Of a DNA stretch of 64,000 bases, positions 1 through 9,580 are shown in pieces; position 1 is the stretch's first letter, and every line of letters begins with the position of its first letter. Both the position numbers and the translations under genes were made by a program. This stretch comes from Flavobacterium gawalongense (GTDB taxonomy: Bacteria > Bacteroidota > Bacteroidia > Flavobacteriales > Flavobacteriaceae), in assembly GCF_007097265.1 (NCBI RefSeq), contig NZ_VJZP01000018.1, positions 1 through 64,000 on the forward strand, written 5' to 3'. The notes under the pieces are model-generated. The model was not told the origin of the DNA and made no database searches. It worked only from the letters and a program-made list of their open reading frames with translations.

Positions 1-74
1 TTAAAAAAATATTAAACAACCTATTTTTAATAGATTACGACATTTTTTGTCATTTTAACTGGTGCGTTTGCCCT

Positions 75-253
75 GGCATTCGCTTTTAAAAAATTTGTTA
101 TTTCAATTATTCAAATTTTATAAAATCTGCTGGATCTGCTAAATCTGCATGCCTATATTTTCACGCAGATTTACGTAGATTCTAAAATAAAAACCACTTA
201 AAAAATTAATTCATCTTACAGATTAAAAGCTGTTAATTCTAAAAGCGAATGCC
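75..253. repeat. Intergenic repeat region with 14-bp terminal inverted repeats
   Basis: The first 309 bases hold no gene. Positions 75-88 (GGCATTCGCTTTTA) and 240-253 (TAAAAGCGAATGCC) are perfect inverted copies, bracketing about 150 bp. The interior has reiterated AATCTGC and CAGATTTACG words (about 125-180), the style of short repeat also seen at 45.3 kb. No transposase or coding frame is visible, so this is probably a degenerate or non-autonomous intergenic repeat. Inference rests on symmetry only. Confidence 0.4.
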
Positions 254-309
254 TTGCTTAAGCAATTAAAAATCTCTTAACCCCAAATTAATAAAATAAT
301 TTCGCGCTG

Positions 310-771
310 TTAAATAGCTAATGCCGTACTGTGCTTGATTTCTCCCATCACAAAAACACTTTGAGTATTGCCTATATTCTCAATAGTCGATAATTTATTC
401 ATTACAAAATCCTGGTAACTGGACATATCTTCAACCAAAATTTTCAGCATAAAATCATAATCCCCTGCTATATTGTAACATTCTATAATTTCAGGAAGGG
501 CTACAATATCTTTTACAAAATTACTTCCCACATTTTTGGCATGTTCCTTTAGCCGAACATTACAAAAAACAGTCATTCCAAGATTTAATTTTTTCTTATC
601 TAACAAGGCAACATATTTCATAATATAGCCATCTCGTTCCAATCTCTTTATACGTTCATAGACTGGTGTAACCGTCAGAAATAATTTACCGGCAAGCTCT
701 TTAGTATTGATATTCGAGTTTTCTTGCAGGTGTTTTAAGATTTGCAAATCAATGTTGTCAATATTTTCCAT
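310..771 (-). CDS. Lrp/AsnC family transcriptional regulator
   Basis: A 153-residue protein with the two-part layout of the Lrp/AsnC family: an N-terminal winged helix-turn-helix (about residues 4-60, with the DLQILKHLQENSNINTKELA helix pair) and a C-terminal ligand-binding RAM domain (about 65-145). Such proteins form multimers and respond to amino acids. It is divergent from metE with 155 nt between the two starts, so local control of methionine synthesis and autoregulation are plausible, though no operator was identified with certainty. The ATG at 771 is used; there is no competing start. A second paralogue lies at 43968. The effector is unknown. Confidence 0.9.
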   Translation of the reverse strand: MENIDNIDLQILKHLQENSNINTKELAGKLFLTVTPVYERIKRLERDGYIMKYVALLDKKKLNLGMTVFCNVRLKEHAKNVGSNFVKDIVALPEIIECYNIAGDYDFMLKILVEDMSSYQDFVMNKLSTIENIGNTQSVFVMGEIKHSTALAI

Positions 772-895
772 AGTATTTTTTACTGTTAAAAATCATTTTC
801 AAAGTTTCATTCAGAACTAAAACCTACCATATACCTATATAATACTTTTATTCACTTAAATAATAGGCTAAGTTAAGTTTAAATATCCAATACAA

Positions 896-904
896 TAACT
901 TTGC
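896..904 (+). promoter_or_regulatory. Putative metE promoter, -7 box
   Basis: TAACTTTGC matches the Bacteroidetes -7 consensus TAnnTTTG and ends 22 nt before the metE ATG, so the leader would be only about 15-20 nt. No clear TTG -33 element is seen. The short leader leaves no room for a riboswitch ahead of metE. Confidence 0.55.
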
Positions 905-926
905 CTAGTAAAAAATACTGTATATA

Positions 927-3251
927 ATGAAAACAAACAATCTAGGTTATCCAAGAATTGGTAGCAACAGAGAATTAAAAAAAGCCTGTGAATCGTATTG
1001 GGCAGGAAAAATTTCCGTAGAAGAACTTTTAACTGCAGGCGCAACTATCCGCAAGCAAAACTGGCAGTTACAAGCCGAAGCCGGAATCGATTTAATCCCT
1101 TCAAACGACTTTTCGTTTTACGATCAAGTATTGGATTTATCGCTTACATTGGGTGTTATTCCCAAACGTTATCAAGGATTAGCCAAAACAAACTCCACTA
1201 TCGATTTGTATTTTGCCATGGCCAGAGGTTCGCAAAAAGACGGACAAGATGTGGTTGCCATGGAAATGACAAAATGGTTTGACACCAATTATCATTACAT
1301 CGTACCCGAATTTACAAAAGATCAAGAATTTAAATTATTCTCCGAAAAAATAATCGATGAATTCAAAGAAGCCAATGCTTTAGGGATTGCAACAAAACCG
1401 GTACTTATAGGACCTGTAACTTATTTGCTTCTTGGAAAGGAAAAGGAAGAAGGTTTTCATAGAATAGATCTTATCGATAAATTGCTTCCGGTTTATTTTG
1501 AAATTTTGCAAAAACTGGAGGATCAAAAAGTAGAATGGATTCAATTTGACGAACCGTTTTTAGCCTTGAATTTAACCGATAAAGAAAGAAATGCAATCAC
1601 TTATGTATATAATGAAATCAATAAACGTTTCCCAAAAATCAAACTAATTCTTGCTAATTATTTTGATTGCTTTGGAGAGAATCTTGACACTGTTCTTGCT
1701 TTACCCGTTCATACTTTGCATTTAGATTTGGTTCGTTGTCATTCCCAATTGGATGATATTCTGGAATCAGGGCAATTGTCCAGTAATGTAAACCTATCAC
1801 TTGGTGTTGTAGATGGAAGAAATATTTGGAAAAATGATTTCAAAAAATCTTTAGCCCTTATTAAGAAAGCGACAAATGCACTCGGCGAAAACAGAATCCT
1901 GATTGCGCCATCGTGTTCCCTTATTCACTCGCCATGTGATTTGGAATTAGAAACTAACAACGCAACACTAACTCCTGAAATCAAGCAATGGTTGGCTTTC
2001 GCCAAACAAAAAACTGAAGAAATAGTACTGCTCAAATATTTTGCTTCGAATGAAATAGACATTAGTAATTCTATTCGCTTTGAAGAAAATACTATCGCCA
2101 ATGAAAACAGAAAAACATCCGCTTTAATACATAATGATGCGGTGAAAAATCGTGTCGCCAGTATTACAACTGGTGATGATCAAAGAGAAAACCCATTTTC
2201 CATTCGTAGAAAAAAACAAATAGACGTATTAAATCTTCCTTTATTTCCTACTACAACTATTGGTTCTTTCCCGCAAACTACCGAAGTGCGCAGCTGGAGA
2301 GCAAAGTTCAAAAAAGGCGAATTAAACCAACAACAGTATGATGATTTACTCCAAAAAGAAACCGAAGAAACGATTCGCTTTCAAGAAGAAACAGGAATTG
2401 ATGTATTGGTTCACGGAGAATTTGAACGCAACGACATGGTCGAATATTTTGGAGAACAATTAGACGGATTTACGTTTACCAAAAACGGTTGGGTACAAAG
2501 TTACGGCAGCCGTTGTGTAAAACCTCCCGTTATTTATGGTGATGTTTCCCGTCCAAATCCGATGACTGTGAAATGGGCTGAATTTGCACAATCGCTTACG
2601 CCAAAATGGGTAAAAGGAATGCTAACCGGCCCCGTAACTATTTTGCAATGGTCCTTTGTGCGTAACGATCAACCGCGTTCTGAAACCTGCACCCAAATTG
2701 CATTGGCGATTAGAGATGAAGTAATCGATTTAGAAAATGCAGGAATTAAGATTATTCAAATTGATGAACCCGCCATTCGAGAAGGATTGCCTTTACGCAA
2801 AGAAGAATGGGCAACGTATTTGGATTGGGCAGTAAAAGCCTTTAGAATTTCGGCAAGTGGCGTAAAAGATGACACCCAGATTCATACGCATATGTGTTAC
2901 AGCGAGTTTAATGATATCATACAAAATATTGCCGATATGGATGCCGATGTAATCACCATAGAATGTTCGCGTTCGCAAATGGAATTACTGGATGCTTTTG
3001 CCGATTTCAATTATCCAAACGAAATAGGACCTGGCGTATATGATATTCACTCACCTCGCGTACCTTCCAGTACCGAAATGGTGAAGCTATTAGAGAAAGC
3101 TTCGGCAGTTATTCCTGTCGACCAACTTTGGGTCAATCCGGATTGTGGTTTAAAAACCCGTCATTGGGACGAAACTAAAAAGGCTTTAGTCGAAATGGTA
3201 GCCGCAGCTCAAGAGATGAGAATAGCTGTAGAAAATATAGCAACTGTTTAA
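927..3251 (+). CDS. metE: Cobalamin-independent methionine synthase (MetE)
   Basis: A 774-residue protein of the expected length for 5-methyltetrahydropteroyltriglutamate-homocysteine methyltransferase, the last step of methionine synthesis, transferring a methyl group to homocysteine without vitamin B12. The N-terminal half (about 1-400) is the substrate-clamping barrel. The C-terminal half begins around the FPTTTIGSFPQT segment and carries the zinc site: H653 and C657 in HTHMCYSEF and C740 in NPDCGLKTR, with the family glutamate between them. The first residues (KTNNLGYPRIGSNRELK) are family-typical and fix the start. It stands alone, divergent from an Lrp-type regulator, and ends in a bidirectional hairpin shared with the convergent RDD gene. 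Confidence 0.98.
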   Translation: MKTNNLGYPRIGSNRELKKACESYWAGKISVEELLTAGATIRKQNWQLQAEAGIDLIPSNDFSFYDQVLDLSLTLGVIPKRYQGLAKTNSTIDLYFAMARGSQKDGQDVVAMEMTKWFDTNYHYIVPEFTKDQEFKLFSEKIIDEFKEANALGIATKPVLIGPVTYLLLGKEKEEGFHRIDLIDKLLPVYFEILQKLEDQKVEWIQFDEPFLALNLTDKERNAITYVYNEINKRFPKIKLILANYFDCFGENLDTVLALPVHTLHLDLVRCHSQLDDILESGQLSSNVNLSLGVVDGRNIWKNDFKKSLALIKKATNALGENRILIAPSCSLIHSPCDLELETNNATLTPEIKQWLAFAKQKTEEIVLLKYFASNEIDISNSIRFEENTIANENRKTSALIHNDAVKNRVASITTGDDQRENPFSIRRKKQIDVLNLPLFPTTTIGSFPQTTEVRSWRAKFKKGELNQQQYDDLLQKETEETIRFQEETGIDVLVHGEFERNDMVEYFGEQLDGFTFTKNGWVQSYGSRCVKPPVIYGDVSRPNPMTVKWAEFAQSLTPKWVKGMLTGPVTILQWSFVRNDQPRSETCTQIALAIRDEVIDLENAGIKIIQIDEPAIREGLPLRKEEWATYLDWAVKAFRISASGVKDDTQIHTHMCYSEFNDIIQNIADMDADVITIECSRSQMELLDAFADFNYPNEIGPGVYDIHSPRVPSSTEMVKLLEKASAVIPVDQLWVNPDCGLKTRHWDETKKALVEMVAAAQEMRIAVENIATV

Positions 3252-3262
3252 TAATTAAATAA

Positions 3263-3300
3263 AAAACCTAGTAGATTTAAAATTTACTAGGTTTTCTTTT
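3263..3300. terminator. Bidirectional terminator between metE and the RDD gene
   Basis: An 11-bp perfect stem (AAAACCTAGTA / TACTAGGTTTT) with about an 11-nt loop, and T-rich or A-rich flanks on both sides, lies between two convergent genes. Confidence 0.8.
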
Positions 3301-3315
3301 TAAGTGAAACTATTG

Positions 3316-3810
3316 TCAAACTACGATTTCATCGGATGGATCAAGCAATTTCTTTTTTGCAATAAACTCATGCTTTTTCACCACATAAGTAACTGATAGT
3401 GTATCGTGCCATCCTCGTGAGTCGCCTGCTAAAAAGGAAAAAGGCTCAAAAGGGATTAATCTGGATACTGTTCGTATAATAACGCTTTTCATATTTGGTT
3501 TTGAACCATCATGCTTTACAACTAGTGTTTCAGTGAAATACTTTGCGAATGTTCTGGAGAAATACATTTCAGTAAGTCCGTAGTAAAAAAACAGGATAAT
3601 GAGTTCAAAAAAGGAATTTTCAATTAGGCTCAATGATTTAACCCAATTCGAGGCTCCATAACTATGGGTCAAGTCTCCAACTATAATTATGGTTGTTCCA
3701 ATACTGATTCCGATAATATAAATAATCAATACATCGATAATGAAATTCAGAAGACGCTGGCTTTTGGAAGCTAATAAATCATCTGTAACAGTAAATTTTT
3801 TATTTTCCAT
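3316..3810 (-). CDS. RDD family membrane protein
   Basis: A 164-residue membrane protein with the RDD-family layout: an N-terminal segment (SKSQRLLNFIIDVLIIYIIG, about 14-35) holding the characteristic Arg and Asp of the first helix, a second hydrophobic helix (about 70-85) and a basic C-terminal part (VIIRTVSRLIPFEPF). RDD proteins are small inner-membrane proteins; some have been linked to sodium/proton or other transport, but most have no known role. It is a single gene, convergent with metE. Nothing nearby indicates its job. Confidence 0.8.
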   Translation of the reverse strand: MENKKFTVTDDLLASKSQRLLNFIIDVLIIYIIGISIGTTIIIVGDLTHSYGASNWVKSLSLIENSFFELIILFFYYGLTEMYFSRTFAKYFTETLVVKHDGSKPNMKSVIIRTVSRLIPFEPFSFLAGDSRGWHDTLSVTYVVKKHEFIAKKKLLDPSDEIVV

Positions 3811-3950
3811 AGTAGTTAGTTTAGTATAAAAAACGATTACTAATAGCGATAGCTATCTCAAATATAACAAATTAATTCTAAAATATTACTTACAAACTTC
3901 ATTATTGTGTGAAAGTAAAAAAATACAAACCAATGCTCTAAAATATTTCT

Positions 3951-4613
3951 TTAGTCTAATTTTGTTCCAATAACAATTTTAAAGCCAATGCTATCTTTAT
4001 TTATAAATTGTCCCATAATAGGTTTATTGAAAACAGATTGTGACACACCTTCAACTTTAGTATAACCTTGAGATTTGAGGAAATCATTAATTTGATTTGC
4101 ATATTTAAACGCCTCTGAATCTCCCATTACTGATGATATACCAATGAGTTCATTCTTTTTTTTTAAAATTCCCAAGAGTTGATTTTGTGTTTTTTCATCT
4201 AAATTCCGAGGAACAGCACCTATATTGACTTGATTAGCAGTTATTCCTCCACTTTGGTTGTTGCTTGTAACACTAACTGTTGGATTACTATTATTTAATT
4301 TTTCATATTGATTAATCTTTTTCTGTTCATTCAATATATTAGAATTAGCATTATTAACTAATTGTTTACTCACCACTTGAGAAGTATTAAATGATTCTTT
4401 TTTTACAGTTACAGCAGTATCAAAAGTTTGAATATTTTTGTTGTTTAATTTTTTTTCTGGCTCTAAAGTAAGAAAGTTTGATTTTAATGTATACCCATTA
4501 AATACAAGTAATAGAATAATTGCAATTAAAATCAATATTAATGTAAAAGTCATTTTTGAATGCTCTGCAATTAAATCCCAAAATGTTCTTCCTCTGTTAT
4601 TTTGATTTGTCAT
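3951..4613 (-). CDS. Hypothetical membrane-anchored protein
   Basis: I do not recognise this 220-residue protein. It has a short cytoplasmic N-terminus, one strongly hydrophobic segment (about residues 20-42, MTFTLILILIAIILLLVFNG) and a long outside part. The region 50-125 is rich in Asn, Gln, Ser and Thr and probably disordered or linker-like. The C-terminal 90 residues (TQNQLLGILKKKNELIGISSVMGDSEAFKYANQINDFLK and onward) look like a compact alpha/beta domain. It stands alone with 137 nt to the RDD gene on the same strand. Confidence 0.6.
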   Translation of the reverse strand: MTNQNNRGRTFWDLIAEHSKMTFTLILILIAIILLLVFNGYTLKSNFLTLEPEKKLNNKNIQTFDTAVTVKKESFNTSQVVSKQLVNNANSNILNEQKKINQYEKLNNSNPTVSVTSNNQSGGITANQVNIGAVPRNLDEKTQNQLLGILKKKNELIGISSVMGDSEAFKYANQINDFLKSQGYTKVEGVSQSVFNKPIMGQFINKDSIGFKIVIGTKLD

Positions 4614-4751
4614 AATTAATTATACCTATAAAGTTATTTTAAATACTTATTCCTTTTGAAGATAAATGTCTTAGCCCAGATTGCAGGGAAAATCCTTTTT
4701 ATTTTTTCTTTAAAAATAAAAAGATTGCAACGGAAAGCGGGAAATAGCTCC

Positions 4752-4784
4752 AAAAAAAAGCAGTTATCATTACAATAACTGCTT
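4752..4784 (-). terminator. Intrinsic terminator downstream of nrdA
   Basis: Read on the minus strand, a 10-bp perfect stem (AAGCAGTTAT / ATAACTGCTT) with a 7-nt loop runs into a U tract. It sits about 105 nt after the nrdA stop and is the likely end of the nrdBA transcript. Confidence 0.8.
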
Positions 4785-4796
4785 AAAATTTCTCCT

Positions 4797-4876
4797 TTTC
4801 CCGAAGCTTCGGGAGAAATGACAAAGTGTTTTATTTATTACCGTTCTCGATCAAAAATCAAAAATCGTTAATCATC
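4797..4876. repeat. Intergenic repeat fragments between the nrdA terminator and nrdA stop
   Basis: Holds a 14-bp palindrome (CCCGAAGCTTCGGG, about 4800-4813) and, at 4855-4873, AAATCAAAAATCGTTAATC, whose reverse complement recurs exactly at 55869-55887. The latter is a short dispersed intergenic word, not a gene feature. Confidence 0.5.
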
Positions 4877-4888
4877 ATTCTAAAATCT

Positions 4889-7303
4889 TTAAGACCCACA
4901 CATTTCACAATCGTCCGGCCCTGCATTTTTAGAAAGTTCAATCATGGCTCTGTATTCTTCGGCAGTCATCTCTACTTGTTCCGCTATTGCAGGAACAGCG
5001 ATTGACTGTTCTTGAATTTCAATTGGCTCTGCTTTTTTATCATTGTTCAATGTAAATTTAATCGCATCCACCGCAGCTTTCGTTCTCAAATAATACATTC
5101 CGGTTTTCAATCCAGATTGCCAAGCGTAGAAATGCATCGATGTCAATTTAGAATAATTGGCATTTTGCATGAATAAGTTCAACGATTGTGATTGATCGAC
5201 AAAATAACCACGTTGACGCGACATATCGATAATGTCTTTCATGGACATTTCCCAAACGGTTTTGTACAATTCTTTCAAGTCTTGCGGAATGTCCAGGTCC
5301 TGAACAGAACCATTATTTCGCATTAATTCTTGTTTCAAAGTTTCGTTCCACAAACCACGTTCCACTAAATCGTGCAATAAGTGTTTGTTCACCACAATAA
5401 ATTCTCCCGAAAGTACTCTTCTCGTGTAAATATTAGAAGTATATGGTTCGAATGCTTCGTTGTTACCCAAAATTTGAGAAGTCGAAGCAGTTGGCATTGG
5501 CGCTACTAATAATGAGTTTCTCACCCCGTGTTCCATCACTTCTTTTCTCAAAGAAGCCCAATCCCAACGTCCTGATAATTCTTCATCTTTCATTCCCCAT
5601 AAATTGAACTGAAATTCTCCTTCAGACATTGGCGAACCTTCAAAAGTAGAATAAGGACCTTCTTCTTTGGCCATTTCCATTGAAGCGGTAACGGCTGCAA
5701 AATATAAAGTTTCAAAAATTTCTTGGTTCAGTTTTTTAGCTTCGTCGCTCGTAAATGGCAAACGCAACATAATGAAAGCATCGGCTAATCCTTGTACTCC
5801 AAGACCAACTGGTCTGTGACGCATATTTGAGTTTTCGGCCTCTTTTACCGGATAATAATTTCTGTCAATAACTTTATTCAAGTTTCTGGTTACGCGTTTG
5901 GTAACGGTGAATAATAAGTCATGATTGAATTTTTTGTTTTCCACAAACATTGGCAACGAAAGTGAAGCTAGATTACAAACTGCAATTTCATCTGTAGATG
6001 TATATTCCATAATCTCCGTACACAAATTCGAAGAACGAATTGTACCTAGATTTTTTTGGTTTGATTTTCTATTGGCTGCATCTTTATACAACATGTAAGG
6101 CGTTCCAGTTTCGATTTGCGATTCCAGGATTTTCTCCCACAATTCATGTGCCTTGATGGTTTTTCTGCCTTTTCCACGTTTCTCGTAATCAATGTACATA
6201 GCTTCAAATTCTTCGCCATACACATCATACAATCCCGGACATTCATTAGGACACATCAGCGTCCAATAACTGTCTTCCTGCACTCGTTTCATAAACAAAT
6301 CTGAAGTCCACATTGCAAAAAATAAATCTCTTGCTCGCATTTCTTCTTTTCCGGTATTCTTTTTCAAGTCTAAGAATTCAAAGATATCCGCATGCCAAGT
6401 TTCGATATAAATAGCAAAACTACCTTTACGTTTTCCACCACCTTGATCTACATAACGCGCCGTATCATTGAAAACACGCAACATTGGAACAATTCCGTTT
6501 GAAGTTCCGTTTGTTCCACGAATGTAAGAACCAGTTGCTCTCACATTGTGAATAGAAAGTCCAATTCCACCTGCTGATTGGGAGATTTTTGCCGTTTGTT
6601 TCAACGTATCATAAATCCCGTCAATACTATCGTCTTGCATCGCCAAAAGGAAACAAGAAGACATTTGAGGTTTTGGAGTTCCAGCGTTAAATAATGTTGG
6701 CGTTGCATGCGTAAAGAATTTTTTCGACATTAAGTCGTACGTTTCTATTACCGATTTCAAATCGTCTAAGTGAATTCCAACAGACACACGCATTAACATG
6801 TGTTGCGGACGTTCCACGATTTTACCGTTTATTTTTAGCAAATACGATCTTTCCAAGGTTTTAAAACCAAAATAATCGTAGTTAAAATCTCTATTATATA
6901 TAATATGTGAGTCTAGAAACTCTGCATTATCCATAATTACTTTATGTACTTCCTCAGAAAGTAACGGAGCATATTGACCGTTTCTCGGGTTTACATAATT
7001 GAACATATCATTCATCGTTTCCGAGAATGATTTTTTTGTATTCGAATGTAAATTTGAGATTGCAATACGAGCTGCTAATTGAGCATAATCAGGATGCGCA
7101 ATAGTCATTGACGCAGCAGTTTCGGCAGCAAGATTATCCAATTCAGATGTTGAAACACCATCGTAAAGTCCTTCAATTACTCGCATTGCCACTTTCACAG
7201 CATCAACCAAATCATTCAAACCATAACATAGTTTTTTAATTCTATCTGTGATTTTGTCGAACATTACCGGCTCTTTATGGCCATCTCTTTTAACTACATA
7301 CAT
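4889..7303 (-). CDS. nrdA: Ribonucleoside-diphosphate reductase, alpha (large) subunit
   Basis: An 804-residue class I ribonucleotide reductase large subunit, which converts ribonucleoside diphosphates to deoxyribonucleotides. An N-terminal ATP-cone lies at about residues 1-90 ([22 protein letters not shown]), so allosteric activity control is likely. The catalytic barrel follows, with the redox-active Cys near residue 217 (SSCFLLAMQ), the NLCTEI Cys and the glycyl-radical-like PMPTAST loop. The C-terminal tail ends DCEMCGS, with C799 and C802 as the thioredoxin-accepting pair. nrdB is 198 nt upstream on the same strand. The gap contains a 54-bp perfect palindrome that may affect coupling. 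The start at 7303 matches the family N-terminus. Confidence 0.97.
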   Translation of the reverse strand: MYVVKRDGHKEPVMFDKITDRIKKLCYGLNDLVDAVKVAMRVIEGLYDGVSTSELDNLAAETAASMTIAHPDYAQLAARIAISNLHSNTKKSFSETMNDMFNYVNPRNGQYAPLLSEEVHKVIMDNAEFLDSHIIYNRDFNYDYFGFKTLERSYLLKINGKIVERPQHMLMRVSVGIHLDDLKSVIETYDLMSKKFFTHATPTLFNAGTPKPQMSSCFLLAMQDDSIDGIYDTLKQTAKISQSAGGIGLSIHNVRATGSYIRGTNGTSNGIVPMLRVFNDTARYVDQGGGKRKGSFAIYIETWHADIFEFLDLKKNTGKEEMRARDLFFAMWTSDLFMKRVQEDSYWTLMCPNECPGLYDVYGEEFEAMYIDYEKRGKGRKTIKAHELWEKILESQIETGTPYMLYKDAANRKSNQKNLGTIRSSNLCTEIMEYTSTDEIAVCNLASLSLPMFVENKKFNHDLLFTVTKRVTRNLNKVIDRNYYPVKEAENSNMRHRPVGLGVQGLADAFIMLRLPFTSDEAKKLNQEIFETLYFAAVTASMEMAKEEGPYSTFEGSPMSEGEFQFNLWGMKDEELSGRWDWASLRKEVMEHGVRNSLLVAPMPTASTSQILGNNEAFEPYTSNIYTRRVLSGEFIVVNKHLLHDLVERGLWNETLKQELMRNNGSVQDLDIPQDLKELYKTVWEMSMKDIIDMSRQRGYFVDQSQSLNLFMQNANYSKLTSMHFYAWQSGLKTGMYYLRTKAAVDAIKFTLNNDKKAEPIEIQEQSIAVPAIAEQVEMTAEEYRAMIELSKNAGPDDCEMCGS

Positions 7304-7396
7304 ACGCTTAATTGTTTAAAAAAACAGAAAATCCCTTTCCCATTTTTGAGTATTTGTTTTATTTTTTTGGGAAGCTAATCCCGCTGTCATTCCAAT

Positions 7397-7450
7397 CTTT
7401 CTAGTCCTGAACTTGTTTCAGGATCCTGAAACAAGTTCAGGACTAGAAAG
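7397..7450. repeat. 54-bp perfect palindrome in the nrdB-nrdA gap
   Basis: Two 27-bp arms (7397-7423 and 7424-7450) are exact reverse complements with no loop, containing CCTGAAACAAGTTCAGG-type sequence. In RNA it would form a very stable hairpin inside the nrdBA transcript. The same core word is, as I recall, a widespread intergenic repeat. It has no U tract, so it is more likely an inserted repeat that influences mRNA stability or readthrough than a canonical terminator. Confidence 0.85.
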
Positions 7451-7501
7451 GATATTCCCTTCCATCGGGGCTAAAATACCCGTTGATGCGATAACTACTT
7501 T

Positions 7502-8479
7502 CTAAAAATCAGCGTCAAAACTAATTTTCTGAGCATCTTCATCAGTATTCATTACTCCTGACTTTTGATATTCGGCAACTTTCTTTTCAAAGAAATTTGT
7601 TTTCCCTTGAAGCGAAATCATATCCATAAAATCAAAAGGATTTGAAGTGTTGTATTCTCTGTCGCAACCTAATTCTACTAATAATCTATCAGCAACAAAT
7701 TCTAAATATTGTGTCATTAACACCGCATTCATTCCTATTAAACTCACAGGAAGAGACTCAGTGATAAATTCTCTTTCTATATTTAAAGCATCTACAATAA
7801 TACTTCTGATTCTTTCTTTTGGCACTTTATTAACCAAATGGTGGTTGTGTAAGTGCACCGCAAAATCACAATGAACACCTTCATCACGAGAAATTAATTC
7901 GTTAGAAAATGTCAATCCCGGCATTAATCCACGTTTTTTCAACCAATAAATAGAACAAAATGCTCCCGAAAAGAAAATTCCTTCCACAGCTGCAAAAGCT
8001 ATCAATCTTTCAGCAAACGAATCCGATTCGATCCATTTCAAAGCCCAGTCCGCTTTTTTCTTAATCGCTGGAAAAACCTCTAAAGCATTGAATAATTCAT
8101 CTTTCTCCGCTTCATCTTTTACATAGGTATCAATCAATAACGAATACGTTTCACTGTGAATGTTTTCCATCATGATTTGAAAACCATAAAAGAATTTCGC
8201 TTCAGCATATTGCACTTCGTTCACAAAATTTTCAGCAAGATTCTCGTTTACAATTCCGTCAGAAGCAGCAAAAAAAGCAAGAATATGTTTTACAAAATAA
8301 CGCTCCTCATCAGAAAGTTTATTATTCCAGTCGTTTAAATCTTGCGACAAATCGATTTCTTCAGCAGTCCAGAAACTAGCCTCCATTTTCTTGTACCATT
8401 CCCAAATATCATGGTGTTTGATAGGAAAAATTACGAAACGATTTTTATTTTCTTGTAAAATTGGTTCAACTTGCGCCAT
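7502..8479 (-). CDS. nrdB: Ribonucleoside-diphosphate reductase, beta (small) subunit
   Basis: A 325-residue ferritin-like di-iron subunit that makes the tyrosyl radical used by NrdA. The helical core contains the metal-ligand segments [11 protein letters not shown], the [18 protein letters not shown] helix (Glu and His ligands), [11 protein letters not shown] and [14 protein letters not shown]. The C-terminal tail (about the last 20 residues, ending ISFDADF) is the part that docks into NrdA. Length is normal for Bacteroidetes NrdB. It is the first gene of the nrdB-nrdA pair. Its upstream region carries inverted 9-bp arms that include a perfect DnaA-box word, overlapping the likely promoter. 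Confidence 0.97.
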   Translation of the reverse strand: MAQVEPILQENKNRFVIFPIKHHDIWEWYKKMEASFWTAEEIDLSQDLNDWNNKLSDEERYFVKHILAFFAASDGIVNENLAENFVNEVQYAEAKFFYGFQIMMENIHSETYSLLIDTYVKDEAEKDELFNALEVFPAIKKKADWALKWIESDSFAERLIAFAAVEGIFFSGAFCSIYWLKKRGLMPGLTFSNELISRDEGVHCDFAVHLHNHHLVNKVPKERIRSIIVDALNIEREFITESLPVSLIGMNAVLMTQYLEFVADRLLVELGCDREYNTSNPFDFMDMISLQGKTNFFEKKVAEYQKSGVMNTDEDAQKISFDADF

Positions 8480-8534
8480 TATAATTGTTTATTTTTTTGA
8501 GATTTTAACGAAATTTTATGCATTCCGTGGATTA

Positions 8535-8584
8535 CAAAGATTGTGAAATATTGCCGAAATTAAAAGCCAAACTTATTCACAATC
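8535..8584 (-). promoter_or_regulatory. nrdB promoter region with paired DnaA-box-like sites
   Basis: On the minus strand AATCTTTG (8542-8535) is a 7/8 match to TAnnTTTG, 56 nt ahead of nrdB. Two 9-bp arms, GATTGTGAA (8539-8547) and TTCACAATC (8576-8584), are exact inverted copies. TTATTCACA at 8573-8581 equals the DnaA-box consensus TTATNCACA. The other arm, read in reverse, gives TATTTCACA (8550-8542), a weaker box that overlaps the -7 element. Confidence 0.45.
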
Positions 8585-8743
8585 GGACCTAGTTTTTAAC
8601 AAATGGAAAAAATCAGGACACTTTTCATACAAACCATAAAAAACTGTATATCAGTAGTTTAAAATTTAAAAAAGAGCGTAAAGCACCGTAAAATATAGGA
8701 TTTTAAAAACAGGAAACAAGAAAAATTTAATTTTTTTTTGGAT

Positions 8744-9310
8744 TTATTTTTTCATGTCCAGAGCCACTTTTTCAAGCTCTGCATACCAGTCTTCTCCAAA
8801 CTTTCTAATCAATGCTTCTTTAACAAATTTGTAAACAGGAACTTCAAGTTCCTGACCTAAAGAACAGGCCGCATCACAAATATCCCACTTGTCATAATTG
8901 ACAGCGGCAAACTCTGTAAAATCTTTCACACGGATAGGATATAAATGACAAGAAACTGGTTTTTTCCAATCAATTATTCCTTGATTGTACGCTTGTTCGA
9001 TACCGCAAAGTGCTGTTTTACCGTCAAAAATCACATAAGCACAATCTTTATTGTCAATCAGTGGTGTTTCAAGATCACCATCAGTTCCTTTTACCCAAGT
9101 TCCTTGCGCTTCAATAGCAGCAATTCCTTGTTTACGAAGAAACGGTTTTACCTTAGGATAAATTTCTTCTAATATCTTCGTTTCCTCAACGCTCAACGGA
9201 GCTCCTGCGTCACCATCTACACAACAAGCCCCTTTACAGGCTGATAAATTGCAAACAAAATCTTTTTCGAGTATGTCTTCTGAAACGATGGTTTTTCCTA
9301 ATTGAAACAT
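8744..9310 (-). CDS. DUF3109 family cysteine-rich protein
   Basis: A 188-residue protein of the DUF3109 family, related to the zinc/iron-chelating YkgJ-type cysteine cluster. Conserved cysteines occur in [20 protein letters not shown] (about 18-38), [26 protein letters not shown] and [10 protein letters not shown], enough to bind one or more metal ions or an Fe-S cluster. Length and N-terminus match what I recall of flavobacterial copies. The biochemical role is unknown. It is a single gene with its own promoter at 9339-9346; no terminator is evident in the 264 nt that separate it from nrdB. Confidence 0.85.
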   Translation of the reverse strand: MFQLGKTIVSEDILEKDFVCNLSACKGACCVDGDAGAPLSVEETKILEEIYPKVKPFLRKQGIAAIEAQGTWVKGTDGDLETPLIDNKDCAYVIFDGKTALCGIEQAYNQGIIDWKKPVSCHLYPIRVKDFTEFAAVNYDKWDICDAACSLGQELEVPVYKFVKEALIRKFGEDWYAELEKVALDMKK

Positions 9311-9338
9311 TATTTTGGGGTACTGTGATTATAAAGCG

Positions 9339-9346
9339 CAAAGGTA
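9339..9346 (-). promoter_or_regulatory. Putative promoter of the DUF3109 gene, -7 box
   Basis: TACCTTTG on the minus strand matches TAnnTTTG exactly and lies about 28 nt before the start codon. Confidence 0.5.
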
Positions 9347-9558
9347 GTCAAAGTAAATTGTATATTTTTAGATAAAAACCAACTTTAACTTTCTTTGCAA
9401 ACCAACTTATCAATTGACTTTTTAAAGTCATTAACAAACTAATAGTAAACCGTATACAATCTAAAATATCAAAAAAGCAATCAAATAGTAATCCATAAAA
9501 AAAGGCTCAAACGTATTGTAATAAAATTCGATTTTAATCAAAAATCTATCGAAAAGTT

Positions 9559-9567
9559 TAACTTTGC
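9559..9567 (+). promoter_or_regulatory. Putative marC promoter, -7 box
   Basis: TAACTTTGC matches TAnnTTTG exactly and ends 13 nt before the ATG at 9581, implying a nearly leaderless transcript. The rest of the 270-nt gap behind it shows nothing I can name. Confidence 0.55.
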
Positions 9568-9580
9568 AAACAAAAAAACT

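Noticed and set aside
772-926. Possible cobalamin or SAM riboswitch ahead of metE
   Set aside because: The likely -7 box ends at 904, only 22 nt before the ATG, so the leader is too short. No conserved riboswitch core was recognised.
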